From positions 32,742,873 through 32,806,872 of the forward strand of contig OW804102.1 in assembly GCA_942159475.1 (NCBI GenBank): a DNA stretch of 64,000 bases. The letters run 5' to 3'. Positions 10,301-18,377 of this stretch are shown piece after piece (position 1 is the first letter of the stretch; every line of letters begins with the position of its first letter). Under the pieces are notes generated by a model. It did not search any database. It was given only the letters and a program-made list of their open reading frames with translations, and was not told the origin of the DNA. Both the position numbers and the translations under genes were made by a program. This DNA comes from Sthenelais limicola (Eukaryota > Annelida > Polychaeta > Phyllodocida > Sigalionidae).

Positions 10301-11971
10301 ATTCCAGAAGCCTATTGACCCTTTTTTGTCACACCTTGTCTATATATATGTATGTATGTAATTCCAGTAATACAGTTACATTGACAAGTAATATCCAGAA
10401 AAAGGGACAAAGAATGGTATATTTCCGATTCATAAACATTCTCTGTCAACACAGATGATCCCTTTATGTATGCATATCTTTGACGAATGGAAGATTTTAA
10501 ATTTTAAATTTTGAAAGAATCTATTTCAACTGGATACTGAATATCCTACACAATAATGGGAAGAGCATGACTAGTTTCCATGGCTACTAACCTTATGGAT
10601 ATGTCTAATGAATATTCATAACTCAATTCCCTAAGATACATTTTCCCAACTCCCAACTCAATTCTAGGTCTGCCATGTAAGATCTCAAGACCCACAAAAT
10701 GGGACCATCATGGACTAACTATTGGTTAATAATTCAGAGACTTCTAACTACTGTTGTTTCCAAAGCTTTCTTGATTTTATTATAATAGGGTTGGTGAACT
10801 GTTTAATGATACACACCTTTGCTAAGGAATATAATAATTAGAAAATGAAAATCAGCACAGGTAACTGAGGAATTGTTTCTCTTGATCTCTACACTCTATA
10901 TATAGAGCTTCCAAAATGTTGGGACATTCTTGAACCTATTCACAATCACTGCTGAGATTTTAATGGTTTCAATGGTTAATATGTGCTTAATAACCAGGTT
11001 ATTGGTTCCAGTTGTGTCATGCCTCATTTGAGCAATGCACACTTTTGCAATTTGTTATCTTTTGTTGAAGTCCTACTCATTGTCTGCCTTCCAGAGCTCG
11101 CACAGCCTGTTGTTAAAGGAGGAGGAGATGAGGTGAAACTGGAGTTGGCTGACGATGGCTTACCGTGGCTCCCTCTGTCATACAGTAATGGACCTGGATA
11201 TTACTACCACAGAACAGTTAATAGTTCCTTGAATGAGACACTGAGACTGAGGAGAAACTTGACACACACAGACACAAGTAAGTATCAAATGAATGAAAGG
11301 TAATTTGTTCTATTAGGTAAACAAATTGCCATGTTCTTTTTCCCCACCCTGTATCCTCTCTCTCATACACACAGATTACCCATAGAAACTTTACCCTCCG
11401 TACTTAGACTCTGTTTGCCCTATGATCTCTTTGAGGTCACAATTGTACTCTTCAGTATGAACCTTTCTTATTTTGTAAACCATTGAAATTATATTTAAAA
11501 TGATTGTAGATTTAATCATTCTAACCTTACGAAGCAACTTTATTTCATCATTTAGCATCATGCTGTTATAAATGTAAAAATTATTTGGATTTGAATCATT
11601 AACAGTTTTACTTTTGATACACATTTCTAGCAGGTGGAAATGAAATGAAATTAACTATGCCCATTACATAATTCTTTTTAGCAGGGGCAGGGTTCCTCAA
11701 TGATGCGATGTTTCCGCTAGGTTCTGAGACTCATGCAGGCGAGGACGTCATTGTGTACGCAAGGGGTCCCATGGCTCATCTCTTCACAGGAACTCATGAA
11801 CAGACGTTTGTTGCACATGTTATGATGTATGCTTCCTGTCTGGGGCCCTACAGTGGACAGGACTGCGCTGCCACAGGCAGAGCAGGGAAACATATTGCTG
11901 ATTACTCAGTGATAACTATTGCAGTTTTTATTCATACATTTCACTCAGGTCTGTATAGAGATAAATGCTGA
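1243..11971 (+). CDS. Alkaline phosphatase (tissue-nonspecific/intestinal-type), nine exons, 5' exon missing
   Basis: Hydrolyses phosphomonoesters through a phosphoserine intermediate with two Zn and one Mg; family members are usually secreted and GPI-anchored. Exons 1243-1397, 3024-3201, 4334-4503, 6646-6744, 8719-8833, 9067-9195, 10047-10238, 11095-11277 and 11682-11971 join in phase, all with GT-AG borders, to 502 residues plus stop. Visible motifs in order: LFVGDGMG (metal Asp), [11 protein letters not shown] (nucleophile Ser), [27 protein letters not shown] and ETHAGEDV. All ligands expected for an active enzyme are present, as are paired cysteines. Animal enzymes are about 520-550 residues, so roughly 40 N-terminal residues, including the signal peptide, are in an exon not seen here. 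The C-terminus has a moderate hydrophobic run ([10 protein letters not shown]) but ends in charged residues, so GPI anchoring is uncertain. Confidence 0.93.
1392..1870 (+). repeat. Intron segment duplicated in the next intron (copy 1)
   Basis: Begins with the last bases of the GDGMG exon and its donor, and continues through intron 1. The same sequence recurs from 3515 with scattered substitutions and small indels (offset 2123 at the start). Confidence 0.85.
1871..3023 (+). other. Rest of phosphatase intron 1, no gene seen
   Basis: AT-rich noncoding sequence running from the duplicated segment to the acceptor CTTGCAG. Short frames here are chance openings without homology I recognise. Confidence 0.5.
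3024..3201 (+). CDS. Alkaline phosphatase exon (active-site serine)
   Basis: Begins [18 protein letters not shown] after CTTGCAG and ends AHDI plus one base before GTATGG. The Ser in ADSAGTA is the phosphorylated nucleophile by family alignment. Confidence 0.92.
3308..4268 (+). repeat. Duplicated segments in phosphatase intron 2
   Basis: Copy 2 of the intron-1 block occupies 3515-4080. It is flanked by a direct repeat, 3308-3489 and 4086-4264 (both TACATGTGTGTATATCTAGT...GTTTTTGAAAAAAC). Three TATCTAAGG-type units at 3496-3520 abut the duplicated exon end. The arrangement points to an insertion or duplication that also copied about 180 bp of flank. Confidence 0.8.
4010..4075. repeat. Perfect 66-bp palindrome
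   Basis: The left arm 4010-4042 is the exact reverse complement of 4043-4075, centre TA|TA, with no spacer. The right arm corresponds to single-copy sequence at about 1830-1860 in intron 1; the left arm is an added inverted copy. Confidence 0.95.
4334..4503 (+). CDS. Alkaline phosphatase exon (ITHATP)
   Basis: Completes the split Gly codon, then [16 protein letters not shown]...HEHHYIR; donor AGA|GTAGGC, phase 0. The His of THATP is the active-site His of eukaryotic enzymes. Contains one of the conserved disulfide cysteines (NESACTDI). Confidence 0.92.
4850..5160. repeat. Diverged copy of the TTAAAGCTGCACTCTCA repeat family
   Basis: Contains GTTGCACTCTCAGCTACC near 4866 and TTATCACTCACTGG near 5097, landmarks shared with the copies near 24.5, 38.1 and 52.5 kb. 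No coding seen. Confidence 0.5.
5485..6489 (+). mobile_element. 5'-truncated LINE insertion with 14-bp TSD
   Basis: AATAAAGAAAAAAA at 5485-5498 is repeated at 6476-6489 just after a poly(A) run, so the inserted copy is about 5499-6475. It contains the 3' part of a non-LTR retrotransposon ORF, a short 3' UTR and the A-tail. It lies in sense orientation in a phosphatase intron. Confidence 0.85.
5513..6241 (+). CDS. LINE ORF2 C-terminal fragment (zf-RVT region)
   Basis: About 240 residues open to TAA at 6239-6241. The segment [20 protein letters not shown], then [13 protein letters not shown] and a CSFC...HFFVSC cysteine/histidine cluster (residues about 103-120) is the zinc-finger-like region following the reverse transcriptase in many animal LINEs. 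The polymerase and endonuclease domains are absent because the copy is 5'-truncated; the GTG at 5513 is only where the frame opens, not a real start. The frame is intact, so the insertion is probably recent. The clade (Jockey/CR1-like or other) cannot be fixed from this part. Confidence 0.75.
   Translation: MNIEIAGTQIDIVTCFSKILYNNLVLKRNVKRKKLNSWQEILRLNDQQFQSLDWKKIFKLPYEVSTETRIQAFQYKILHKIITCNKYLCDITIKKNRKCSFCSDEDDLGHFFVSCKATNALWKIVYRMMYDSGHLNVNTNGEPIIHKRRGVFVIDLRDILLGIEITNLNSKIINWVFLQIKAFIHRQKLFDDGNVNAKNALYQLRIRCRVVISSHKFRKVSKEENKLWRYLEADITENIELV
6646..6744 (+). CDS. Alkaline phosphatase exon (VVLGGGRK)
   Basis: Thirty-three complete codons, [14 protein letters not shown] to DGLDLTK, between TTTTAG and GTATGT. 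LGGGRK is a strongly conserved core strand of the family. Confidence 0.92.
6745..8718 (+). other. Phosphatase intron 4 with MITE fragments
   Basis: No coding exon was found. It holds the GGGCC-ended MITE at 6838-6946, a partial copy near 7841-7875, and a short block at 8329-8354 (TAGCCGATCTTTGGATT) related to the MITE at 14296. Confidence 0.55.
6838..6946. mobile_element. Short GGGCC-ended MITE (copy a)
   Basis: Terminal inverted repeats: left GGGCCTAGCCCACTAAGCCG, right the diverged reverse complement ending GGACTGGGCTC. Same family as 56777-56883 and 57371-57425. Confidence 0.75.
8719..8833 (+). CDS. Alkaline phosphatase exon
   Basis: [20 protein letters not shown] to TDYLL plus one base of a split Gly codon; acceptor TTTTACAG, donor GTAAGT. 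Corresponds to the helical stretch before the GLFDS/GLFEP strand. Confidence 0.9.
9067..9195 (+). CDS. Alkaline phosphatase exon (FFLLVEG)
   Basis: [15 protein letters not shown] to GFFLLVEG; acceptor TTACAG, donor GTAATG after one base of a Gly codon. The Glu of VEG is the Mg-binding residue of the family. Confidence 0.92.
9731..9989. mobile_element. MITE with ATACTGTATTTC/GAAATACGGTAT ends
   Basis: The 259-bp element begins ATACTGTATTTCACCG and ends CAGCGAAATACGGTAT, with GGCGTTT-rich sub-terminal blocks on both sides. It lies in a phosphatase intron. The 69-codon frame opening at 9697 is explained by it. Confidence 0.75.
10047..10238 (+). CDS. Alkaline phosphatase exon ([14 protein letters not shown])
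   Basis: Carries [11 protein letters not shown] and [16 protein letters not shown], which supply most Zn ligands; donor GTAAGT at 10239. Confidence 0.93.
11095..11277 (+). CDS. Alkaline phosphatase exon (crown/glycosylated region)
   Basis: Starts after GCCTTCCAG and completes a Glu codon with the previous exon. Contains SNGPGYYYH, the family's NGPGY block, then a stretch rich in N-x-S/T sequons ([16 protein letters not shown]). Donor AAGTAAGT, phase 1. Confidence 0.9.
11682..11971 (+). CDS. Alkaline phosphatase terminal exon (ETHAGEDV)
   Basis: Contains [17 protein letters not shown] with the last Zn-binding His, then [18 protein letters not shown] and a QDC cysteine, and ends at TGA 11969-11971. 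The acceptor is a tandem TAGCAG, so the exon could start at 11682 or 11685 in the same frame. The tail after QDC is unlike vertebrate tails. Confidence 0.9.
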
Positions 11972-12155
11972 GCAAAGCCATTAGGAAGTATACTTCTTTC
12001 TTTTGCCAATTCCCATTTCTGTACAAAGGGATTAAAGGACTTGTTTGATGCAGAGATAAGGATACTGATCTGGTTGGGAGGTATACTTCATTCATTTACA
12101 AAGTCCCATTAATGCAGAAAACCCTGAATGTTCACTCAAAGGTAAATACCAGTGT

Positions 12156-12887
12156 TTAAGGGTTCTTGAGCCTATTTGAGCGCTATTCAGCAGCGGTGAT
12201 TCTGGAACTAATACCTAATATGGATAATTAAAGATTTTGTCTTTCCCATTCACTCACATCATTAAATATGCATATTTGAAATATATGGAGGTGATAGTAC
12301 CAATTAAAAAATATCTGGTGTGTTTCTGGACACGATAATCATTAAAAATCAAATTTTGGGGTCAATTTATGTACCATATGTTTACCCCCCACCCCCTATC
12401 AATATGAATCGTACAAAACTGATTTCAGTTTTTGAATCACTGAGCTCCACATGCATTGTACAAACTCACATTGAATTTGGAACTAATTTTGCGATTTAAT
12501 TACAATTTTGACTATATTTGACTGAAAAAAATCTGTATTTTTGCAATTTCATATATTTCAGAATGCCATCACGAAAAAACTAGATGGAGAAAACTTTTTT
12601 CTTTCTTTTATAACAAAGAGAACACTCCCAAGCAGCATATATTACAGTTTAAAAAAAATCTATATATACAGGTTCTTGGTGAGAAATACAAATAGGTTTT
12701 GAAAAGTCATCATTTTCCATATGAACCAATAGTAAAAGGGTCCAAATGTTTGCCACCCCATATTTCAAAAACTAGATGGTGAATCAATTTTAAAAATCAT
12801 ATGTGTCCTTGGGATGATCATATGTACAAATGATTCAAGTTTAGAAAAAATCTATATATTTTTTTAAATAGGCTCGAGAACCCTTAA
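12156..12887. mobile_element. TTAA-flanked non-autonomous DNA transposon (724 bp)
   Basis: TTAA at 12156-12159 and 12884-12887 flank inverted ends GGGTTCTTGAGCCTATTT and AAATAGGCTCGAGAACCC (one mismatch in 18). There is no transposase. TTAA duplication is the piggyBac habit; family assignment is inference. It starts about 185 bp after the phosphatase stop. Confidence 0.75.
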
Positions 12888-12919
12888 TACAAAAATGAAT
12901 GAATCATGGAATGTTCTTT

Positions 12920-13353
12920 AAACTTTGGATTTAGAAAGAACATGTTTGGGGGAACCCAAAATGCCTAAAAAAACCATTATGTCATTGGATTAGTTTTTAT
13001 TTCTGGGACCACTGAAATTTACTACTGTTCACTATAGAAATCTAGAAATCTAGGGAAAACGGGTATTTTCTGCATTTTCTCCTATAGCATATGATTGAAT
13101 CATACCATTTTCTTTAAAATCTGCATACATTGCTGACATGTTATTCTAGCCTCTCAATTAAAAAAAAGGGGGGCCATTAAACTAAAAAAAGGTTAGTCAG
13201 CTAAACTTGTATCACAATGAGTTTCCCCCATTGAAATTAATAGTGAATGGAAGTAGACTTCACTCATCCCTAAAACACAAAATAATATGATAACATCCAG
13301 TTTTGTTGGCATTTTGTATTCCCCCAACCATGTTCTTTCTCAAGACAAAGTTT
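12920..13353. mobile_element. MITE-like inverted-repeat element (434 bp)
   Basis: Left arm AACTTTGGATTTAGAAAGAA... through CCCAAAATGCC; right arm GGCATTTTGTATTCCCCCAA to CAAAGTTT. The arms pair over about 45 bp with scattered mismatches. Noncoding inside. Confidence 0.65.
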
Positions 13354-14164
13354 GAACAAAATATATTGACTTCTATTGTTTCATGCATTAGTTCCTTGAA
13401 TTCCCGCCTGCTGCAGTGCTGACAATGCTGGTATTTACATTTAAAAAATACTAGAGAAAAATAAAAATATGAAAAATTTATTTTTGATGAAGAAAAAAAA
13501 TATGAGACAGATCAAAAGTAGAAAGTATATGAACACCTATGAAAGCCGCCATCTTGGATTACTCTTTCCCGTGTAGTTCAATGGTTTGGTGGACAAACTA
13601 AAAACATGAAATGATAATGCTATGAATATGGGTATGGACTTGTCGCAATGATAGCCACTTCCTTCAGCTCTTCGGAGATGTCATCAGGAGAAGTTGAGAC
13701 CACAAACATCCCGACCACTTATCACAGAGTCCTGTACTATATTTAATCTTCTGTACTTTTCTATTATTTCTTTTAAAATTATAAAGTGAACATTCTGGTC
13801 TTCTGTACTTTGCTGTACCGCCAAGTGATTCAAGCACTTGTATGATATTATTGAAATAATTATATTCACAGTTATATTCACAGTTGTTAACCTTCCATAT
13901 AGAATAGTAAATAGCCGAATTATAAAAGTCAATACTTGGTTAAAGATCTATTCCCCTTATTTCTGCATAATGGTATATAGCACTAAATTCTGCAGAGGTG
14001 CTCAGAGCTACCTAGAAGCATTATGATGTTTCCAAGGTAACATTTTTAGAACACCTCTGAGGCGTTTCATATCTAACACAGCACACCTTGGTTATGGTAG
14101 CGCAACTATATGGGTCAGATTTTGTTAATTTAACAGGGCTGTTAAAGGTTAGTTTAACTATTAT
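13354..14164. other. Intergenic, nothing recognised
   Basis: AT-rich sequence with short chance frames on both strands; no splice-consistent exon or known repeat end seen. Confidence 0.4.
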
Positions 14165-14294
14165 GGTATTAATTCCCCAAGGTTTGGGGGCTAAGTTTGT
14201 GGTTCGCTGTTTGTGGTGAAATGATGGCCTGGCGGGCCTTGGCCGTTATTTCACCACAAACAGCCGAAGCCCCCAAACCGAGGGAATTAATACC
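14165..14294. mobile_element. Long-hairpin MITE (130 bp)
   Basis: GGTATTAATTCCCC at the left pairs with GGGAATTAATACC at the right. Further inside, GCTGTTTGTGGTGAAAT pairs with ATTTCACCACAAACAGC. The whole unit is a near-complete hairpin. Confidence 0.75.
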
Positions 14295-14295
14295 T

Positions 14296-14494
14296 TTAGT
14301 CGCCGATCTTTGGATTCAACCTATGAATTCAGCCAGATAATCTAACCTGCTCAAGTAACATGGAATGAATAGTTCCATAGACATCAATAACAGGACAGTT
14401 GGAAATGCCCACTCTTATTACGGCCCAGCATGGTGCAAACCAGGGTGGTTACAACCATCCAGCAAACCCCCAGAATCCAAAGAACGGCGACTAA
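14296..14494. mobile_element. MITE with TTAGTCGCCG ends
   Basis: Left end TTAGTCGCCGATCTTTGG, right end CCAAAGAACGGCGACTAA (22-bp arms, one mismatch). It abuts the preceding hairpin element. The short frame at 14430-14654 is a by-product. Confidence 0.7.
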
Positions 14495-14668
14495 GGCTCC
14501 ATTAGGGCCCCTCATGCGCGCTGTGTTAAAATATGTTGTTCATTATTTGGTTATGACTGTTGTTAAGTCAACTAACAGGCACTCTGTTAGATATGAAAAG
14601 AGGGGCAGAACTTCTATCAAAATGATACCTATTTATATGATCCATCAAATATAAATGTTCATAATTAA

Positions 14669-14958
14669 TGTTATGTAACATTACGTAACATTGTGTAACC
14701 TCATTATATTTATATTATTATTAATTATCACCTATTATCACATTACTTAAAATCGCTAATTATACTTAACTAGCTAGGACTGTGCAAGTCTACTTATACA
14801 TGCTATGCCATGGATATTACGTAAGGGCTCCGCCCACTCATGATTATGCATGTAACCTCCTGGAGGAGCCTGTAGTTGAGATTACCATTAAACAGTTGCT
14901 TCGTTCTTCTCATGAAGTTCAGACGTTCGTTAGTCTTCTTCCATTAGATCATTACACT
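14669..14958 (+). repeat. 5' LTR
   Basis: Starts TGTTATGTAACATTACG; the last CA is at 14955-14956. Almost identical to 18088-18377. Confidence 0.85.
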
Positions 14959-14978
14959 GGTGGAGAACCCGCTCGATC
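14958..14978 (+). promoter_or_regulatory. Primer-binding site candidate
   Basis: TGGTGGAGAACCCGCTCGAT begins one base after the LTR CA. Its complement ends in CCA and carries a T-arm-like block; the tRNA species is not determined. Confidence 0.6.
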
Positions 14979-15145
14979 TTGGACATAGAGATTTTTTTTT
15001 TTATCTCCGGGTATTTATTTGAAAAGGAGATAACTAAATATATCTGTAAATTTTGTTGTGTATTACTAGATTAGGAACGATCTAATTTGGAATAAGGAAT
15101 AGGCTTTGGACCAGGAATGGGAAGCGGGTAATTGGAATATACAAA

Positions 15146-17209
15146 TGGTCGATTCCAGCGAAATGGGGGCCATTATGTGTTTTTTATCATTTTATCCAAT
15201 CGTTATAATTTTTTTGTCATTGAATGAAGATGGTCAAAGGATGAAAAGCCCAAAATCTTAGCTCTTAACTCTTGAGATTCTGGGAACTAGTGATGGTAGA
15301 AGTTTTTGCATTCAAAATTAGTGATAGATTACGAATGCAATCCTTAAATATTGAATATAGCATATTTGTGTATATTAAATTGAAGATGTCTCAATTTTGA
15401 TTATTCATATCCTGAAGAACCGCTTAACTTAGTTTAGAATGTTAAAAAAAATGCGTTTTTTTTATTTTTATTATTTTGTGTGTGCATTTAAAAATCTTGG
15501 CTACCTAGCCTTCCTTGAGTTTACCCTATATGACTTTCTGCTAATCTTTACACTATATCCCATATCTCATGAATAAGAAATATCTGAATATGTCATTAAG
15601 GTGAACGATTAAGGCTGTTCATAGGTGAAAACCATTTGAACCTGGTACATATATTAATAAACTTAGGCATAGTTGAAAATGCATACGTAATCTATCGCTG
15701 CAGCCATTTCTGGCGATATTTTGCTTATTTTCCATTGTCATATAATAATTAATGTCATAAAAATGTTATGTTTATCATTCATTTATTCCTAATCCATAAT
15801 CACAAGCTAACTTCCATTGAATAACCATTATATTTTCAACAAGGAAGGAGAATTTGAATTTTTCCACAGATTTTTACGATTTTTAATTGATGCGATTTCT
15901 GATTCATTTGCCATGACTTCTGAAAAAAATGGCATTTTTATATTAAAAAATCATATAATTTCCTTGACTTTATTCCTTCCCATACATTCAAAACAAAAAA
16001 ATCATTTCAGGAAGATTTCTGCTTTAAAAAATACCGTTTTCCCAGTGTCATTCGTAATCTATCGTTGCATACGTAATCTATCGTTGCATACGTAATCTAT
16101 CATGTTTTCAAAACCCTGCAATTTAATGACAATTTTCATGCAATTTTCTTACATTATTTCTTTCCACATATACGAAAAAGTATAATTCAGTATAATAAGC
16201 AGCCTTTGATTACTTCTGCTTCAAGAAATATCCCTTTCCCAGTGTCTTTTGTAATCAATTATGTTTTGTGATCTATCATTATCGTTTTTTGTGGTATTCC
16301 ACAAGAAACTTTGCTATTTAATGAATGAAAGCATGTCATTTCTCTGACTTTGTCCCTTCCCACATATTTTCAGTAATAAAAAATAATCCTAGATGATTCT
16401 TAGCTTCAGAAATAGCATTTTTACCATGCATACGTAATCTATCATTGCATACGTAATCTATCGCGATAGATTACGTATGACATTTCAATCACATGTATAC
16501 AAGAAATAAGAATGTATATATGACTTTTGGTGCCTGTTACCTATCAAGACATGAATAATGATCAAATACACCAGAAATAATTATTTATTCTCCATTATTT
16601 ATTGTACAAGTGCTGCTAATTGTCATGCTGCACTGGAATTCAATGCAAACCTGATTTTTGCATCTGAAAGGCTCACTGGGAGCCTCAAAATGGTTGCAGA
16701 ATCACAAAAATTTGGGATAATTTGCAAAACACAGTATGGGATATATATGAGAAATATTTTTCATTAATCTTCAAAGCAAAAAAAAATATGAAGGAAAAAC
16801 CTGTCATTCGTAATCTATCGCTTAGAGTAAAATTTGGCTGACTTTGTCATGAACAACTGAGCCTGGTGACTTCATATTTGATGATAATAAAAATATATTT
16901 GTCCCTATGCATTGACAAGCCCTTCCAGTGTGTATTGAGCACATTTTGTTGTTTAAAAATTATCTCGGATAATAAATATCTGTGAAAATATGCAAATTTT
17001 AGGGCGTGCATTCGTAATCTATCGCTGCTATATTTTGGCCACTGCAGAAATACTCAGCATAAAAAATAAAATAAATTATAGTTGTGATGGACGGGTCTAT
17101 AGCATGTTTATTTCCTGAAAATATGAAGGCTGTAGCATCATTATTTATTCATTTATAGCCCAAAATGCAAAAAAGTAGGTTTTGGCCCCGATTTCACTGG
17201 AATCGACCA
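15146..17209. mobile_element. Nested inverted-repeat block with repeated CGTAATCTATC motifs
   Basis: Left arm 15146-15171 (TGGTCGATTCCAGCGAAAT...) and right arm 17184-17209 are inverted repeats matching at about 24 of 26 positions. Between them CGTAATCTATC occurs ten times: + at 15686, 16053, 16072, 16091, 16433, 16452, 16809 and 17013; - at 15323 and 16465. No long frame with homology is present. It looks like a non-autonomous DNA transposon with internal binding motifs inserted in the LTR element, but it could be the LTR element's own interior. Confidence 0.55.
16448..16479. repeat. Perfect 32-bp palindrome of the repeated motif
   Basis: CATACGTAATCTATCG followed immediately by its exact reverse complement; formed by two head-to-head motif copies. 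Confidence 0.9.
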
Positions 17210-17285
17210 AATACTCTTGCTCATTCGACAATGGGTCTTTGCCTATGTGCGTGTAGTTAGAAAACACTAGAGTATAACAATCTCT

Positions 17286-17597
17286 TTGTTAAAAGCCTTT
17301 GTAGCCCTTAGTACGGGGGTGCGTTCGGCTCAGCGGTGGCGTTCTCAATGGTTCGCCGCGAATAGCCAGCTATTTATACTTGGTAAGGTGTCCGGTCCAA
17401 AACCGATTCGACGGTGGTGCCGGCTGGTGTCACTGTTTGGACCGACCTATTCTGAATTTAACATAGAAGAAATTAAACGACGTAGATTGTTACTGTTTGC
17501 ACTGAACTATTTAGATTTTAACATAGGATCCCAATATCTATCAGGATTCTATGCGCGTTGGTGCACGCGATGTTCTTTTTTTATTATGTTTGATTAA
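17286..17597 (+). other. Unrecognised 103-codon frame inside the LTR element
   Basis: Richer in GC than its surroundings and rich in Arg/Trp (QRWRSQWF, IRRWCRLV), but I see no gag zinc knuckle, protease, polymerase or integrase motif. It may be a decayed remnant of element coding sequence or chance; the TTG start has no support. Confidence 0.25.
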
Positions 17598-18063
17598 GAG
17601 TAAATTCTCAGATTGGACCGTACTATTGGGAATTTAACACTGGAATTTGGTTTCTCATAGGGTTAACACCTGCGGTGTTTTCATATCTTGTCATTTTCAT
17701 GACATGGGACCCTTTGTGTAGGATATTAATCAGATTTTTCAAGCTATTACGACCTTAGTATTAGCAGTTACTTCACTATTATGAGTTTCCATTTTTACAT
17801 GTTCATAACGACGTTTTTAAAATCTTTATGAATTTATTGAGAATGTTTACAAAATGGTAATTAAATCGTATGATTTGTTTTTATGTATTTAATATCTTTT
17901 TGCGCACAATGTAACCGCGCATATGGCTTGGTATGGATAACTAGGTAACAGCACAGCTATTTAAAATTATTAATTCTTAATATTTTAATTTTTCAAAAAT
18001 TCCTAAAAATTTTCTTGTAAGTTTTTAGGGTACACCCTCACTCGATACTTCGTATCTGATTGA

Positions 18064-18087
18064 GGGCGGGGGGGGGGGGGGGGGCAG
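18064..18087 (+). promoter_or_regulatory. Polypurine tract of the LTR element
   Basis: GGGC followed by an uninterrupted G-run and CAG directly before the 3' LTR. Position and composition fit plus-strand priming. Confidence 0.6.
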
Positions 18088-18377
18088 TGTTATGTAACAT
18101 TACGTAACATTGTGTAACCTCATTATATTTATATTATTATTAATTATCACCTATTATCACATTACTTAAAATCGCTAATTATACTTAACTAGCTAGGACT
18201 GTGCAAGTCTACTTATACATGCTATGCCATGGATATTACGTAAGGGCTCCGCCCACTCATGATTATGCATGTAACCTCCTGGAGGAGCCTGTAGTTGAGA
18301 TTACCATTAAACAGTTGCTTCGTTCTTTTCATGAAGTTCAGACGTTTGTTAGTCTTCTTCCATTAGATCATTACACT
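18088..18377 (+). repeat. 3' LTR
   Basis: Two apparent substitutions relative to the 5' LTR (a C-to-T at each of two sites in the final third). Confidence 0.85.

Larger units (their letters stand above)
14669..18377 (+). mobile_element. Non-autonomous LTR retrotransposon
   Basis: Direct repeats at 14669-14958 and 18088-18377 differ at about two positions in 290. The 5' repeat is followed by TGGTGGAGAACCCGCTCGAT, a tRNA primer-binding-site-like sequence beginning TGG. The 3' repeat is preceded by GAGGGC plus a G-run, a polypurine tract. LTRs start TGTTATGTAACA and end TTACA(CT). The 3.1-kb interior has no gag or pol frame, so the copy depends on another element. No convincing target-site duplication was found. 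Confidence 0.82.

Noticed and set aside
15817..16095. 92-codon frame with Phe-rich peptide
   Set aside because: AT-rich chance frame spanning the CGTAATCTATC repeats; no homology and no splice context.
17320..17470. tRNA-like or structured RNA from GGTCCAAAAC/GTTTGGACC pairing
   Set aside because: The stem is short and no A/B box pair or cloverleaf could be drawn.
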